Shown here: piece after piece, positions 62,408 to 64,000 of the stretch | How the letters are laid out: the number at the start of each line of letters is the position of its first letter | Position numbering within the stretch: the first letter of the stretch is position 1 | Source: Ramlibacter tataouinensis | GTDB lineage: Bacteria > Pseudomonadota > Gammaproteobacteria > Burkholderiales > Burkholderiaceae_C | Direction of reading: 5' to 3' | DNA length: 64,000 nt | Assembly: GCA_002427815.1 (NCBI GenBank) | Contig: DIZF01000010.1 | Span: forward strand, 18,048-82,047 | Made by a program: the position numbers and the translations under genes | The notes under the pieces: generated by a model | The model's database searches: none | What the model was told of the DNA's origin: nothing | Seen by the model: the letters and a program-made list of their open reading frames with translations, nothing else

Positions 62408-63961
62408 TCACCTCCGGTTCTTTCGCTGCGAGGCCTTCTTCATCTTCTCGCGACGCATTTTTGACTTCTCGGCCTTCGTCTTCTCTCGGCGTGGTCCAGG
62501 CGAGTCCATGACGAGTGCGAGTTGTCCGTGCCCGTCCTCCAGTCCGGCGGGAGCTTGCGGGAATTCTGTGCCGTTCCAGTGGCTCATCTTCATCGTCGAA
62601 CCCCACAGCTTGAGCTCCTCTCGCATCTTCGCAACCTCGTCCAGGTCTTGCTGAGACCACTCTGGTTGCGAGAAAATGAAGAGGTCTTCAGAGCCCCCTT
62701 TGTAGCCTTGGTGGGGATTGTCGAATGCAAGTCCCACGAACGTCGTGCCAAGCGGTGCAACGACCTTCGCTGTCCGGCAGTAGGCATGCAATAGCGCGAT
62801 GCGATGCCGTCGGTAAACGACATAGGCTTCGTCGGGCCGCCGCGGCACTATGAGAAACACGTAGACAGTTTCGCCAGCTACGCCGGAGTAGCCGAGCCTG
62901 GCAATTGTTTGACCGGGGCCGATTTGGAACAAAGCGCCCTGCAGGAGTTGAGCCAGGGTCCGCCGGCGAAACCGGGATTCCCCCGCAAGGAGCCGAAGGC
63001 CTTCTTCTAGGTCTTCGGTTGTCTGCATGAGGTCGGTTCCGTGAAGATTCGGGTCGCCGACACTGATGAACCTGTCTATGAGCGTGTCCCACGAGTAGCT
63101 AATTTTGTCAGCAGCCTTCTTCCTGATGTACGGTTCTTTCTTTTCCAGCTCATCGTAGAAGGTCTGGTCGAACATGACCAAATCAGGCTGCTCGTCGTCC
63201 GCTCCTCCAGGTAAGAACTGGTGCTTTTCCTCGTCGACATCCATGTTCTGGACGTAGGCCGCGAGCAGGTCCTCCTCGCCATGCGCGAGGACATGAGGCT
63301 TGCTCGACCCGAGGAATCGCTCTCGCTCCGTCAAGTAGGCGATGAAGTCCGCCGCGGTGTCTAGCTCGCTGAGAACCAGTTCAATCGAAACTTCATCGAA
63401 CACATGGGCGAACGGCTTGTCCCGCATGGGCCTGCCGAGGACGAACGGGCTTTTGACGTGGGCGTCCCCCGCAAGAGCTGAGTCCACCCCGAAAGTCCCG
63501 CGGCCATGACCCCCAGCGAAGGCCACTGCGGCTTCGGTGCTTCCTCGTGTGACGGCAATCAGATGGAAGACGACGTCATCCGTGCTGGGCACATTCACCG
63601 GAAGCGGCCGCTTGCAGGCAGCGTCTAGGAACGCCCGCCCAGGGAAGCGCTGAAGCCAATTTCGCGCGCCATGGAGCTGGCGGATGGAGTCAACCACCGC
63701 GCGGCGATACCATCGGGGCCAAGCGACGTCCAAAGGCTTGTCCTTCTGGAATGTGATGTGCTTGTCCGAGAAGATGAGGACGTGCTTCCCAAAGACCACG
63801 AGAGCGTCGCAAAGCTCTTTCGCGCTGCCGCGCCCAGCCTTGAAGCCCTCGTCAGTGAAGACGTTGGTGTGAGCCCACAGGCGCAGAAACGACTTGCGAC
63901 AGAGGCCGGTTAGCACGCGCTCGGACTCGTTCACACCTTCTGCCTCACTGAGGTCGAACAT
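62408..63961 (-). CDS. Large protein of unknown function, possible PD-(D/E)XK-like N-terminus
   Basis: A 517-residue protein from the ATG at 63961. GSAKELCDALVVFGKHVLIFSDKHITF (residues 45-71) has the strand-turn-strand pattern of PD-(D/E)XK (NERD-like) nucleases, with Glu 49, Asp 52 and Lys 66; the middle acidic residue of the last motif is one place out of register, so activity is uncertain. The rest has no recognised domain (YSWDTLIDRFISVGDPNL, AEEYVVYRRHRIALLHAYCR-type segments). A basic tail (EKTKAEKSKMRREKMKKASQRKN) ends it. Could be an element or defence nuclease. Confidence 0.5.
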   Translation of the reverse strand: MFDLSEAEGVNESERVLTGLCRKSFLRLWAHTNVFTDEGFKAGRGSAKELCDALVVFGKHVLIFSDKHITFQKDKPLDVAWPRWYRRAVVDSIRQLHGARNWLQRFPGRAFLDAACKRPLPVNVPSTDDVVFHLIAVTRGSTEAAVAFAGGHGRGTFGVDSALAGDAHVKSPFVLGRPMRDKPFAHVFDEVSIELVLSELDTAADFIAYLTERERFLGSSKPHVLAHGEEDLLAAYVQNMDVDEEKHQFLPGGADDEQPDLVMFDQTFYDELEKKEPYIRKKAADKISYSWDTLIDRFISVGDPNLHGTDLMQTTEDLEEGLRLLAGESRFRRRTLAQLLQGALFQIGPGQTIARLGYSGVAGETVYVFLIVPRRPDEAYVVYRRHRIALLHAYCRTAKVVAPLGTTFVGLAFDNPHQGYKGGSEDLFIFSQPEWSQQDLDEVAKMREELKLWGSTMKMSHWNGTEFPQAPAGLEDGHGQLALVMDSPGPRREKTKAEKSKMRREKMKKASQRKNRR

Positions 63962-64000
63962 CGGCTTCCAGCTCTCGGGCTAGGGGGTTGGTTAACCTGT

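Larger units (their letters stand above)
42886..64000. mobile_element. Genomic island inserted in comM (right end outside the window)
   Basis: From about 42,886 on, base composition drops, genes become mostly hypothetical, and markers of mobility appear: tyrosine recombinase (46637), plasmid-type replication helicase (47310), HUH Rep (53320), truncated methyltransferase (55386), transposase (58011), and phage-type repressors. The left boundary is precise because comM is interrupted. The missing 5' part of comM is not seen, so the island extends past 64,000 or was rearranged. It may be composite, with a second element starting near 56,430. Confidence 0.7.

Overview
The window is high-GC DNA from a betaproteobacterium of the order Burkholderiales, most likely Comamonadaceae. 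The inference rests on gene content: two Bug/TctC-type periplasmic binding proteins, a GTP-type PEP carboxykinase, a methionine synthase encoded as two separate halves with an S-adenosylhomocysteine (SAH) riboswitch in front of the second half, a BPSL0761-family protein, and GC-rich palindromic repeats. No database search was possible; family names come from motifs and remembered family sequences.

Bases 1-42,000 look like ordinary chromosome. In order: the start of an NCS2 nucleobase permease; acetoacetyl-CoA synthetase; an EamA exporter; a catabolic cluster at 3.3-9.7 kb (Bug protein with a coupled small exported protein, alpha/beta hydrolase, MarR regulator and flavin reductase facing a 2,5-dihydroxypyridine dioxygenase-like protein, a deformylase-like hydrolase and an acyl-CoA-dehydrogenase-fold protein) that looks like part of an N-heterocycle degradation route; a thioredoxin-like protein, phosphoesterase and LysR regulator; pckG; modABC; a threonine dehydratase; a tandem AAA+ ATPase; an anaerobic ribonucleotide reductase locus behind two NrdR boxes, in which the glycyl-radical domain of NrdD is its own 61-residue gene; recQ divergent from the first half of metH; a surface-glycosylation group; a second Bug protein; a frameshifted serine hydrolase; the SAH riboswitch and second half of metH; and small envelope and transport genes.

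A recurrent oddity of the chromosomal part is that several metabolic genes (acetoacetyl-CoA synthetase, the deformylase-like hydrolase, pckG and metH part 2) carry short in-frame insertions made of inverted repeats, so palindromic elements appear to have been taken into coding sequence.

At about 42,885 the competence gene comM is cut off at its Walker A motif and accessory DNA begins, lower in GC and running to the window end. The first part (43-56.4 kb) holds a regulator/TIGR04255 gene cassette, a tyrosine recombinase with a large plasmid-type replication helicase, a compact HUH-type (rolling-circle) Rep flanked by hairpins, a candidate structured RNA with its own promoter and terminator, and a truncated type III-like DNA methyltransferase. 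The second part (56.4-64 kb) begins with three direct repeats at an exact 34-bp period and carries unknown genes, an ISXO2/IS1595-type transposase, a DUF6471 regulator, BPSL0761 and HAD (RNA-repair type) genes, a LexA-like repressor, an XRE regulator and a large protein of unknown function. The far boundary of the island and the missing half of comM are outside the window.
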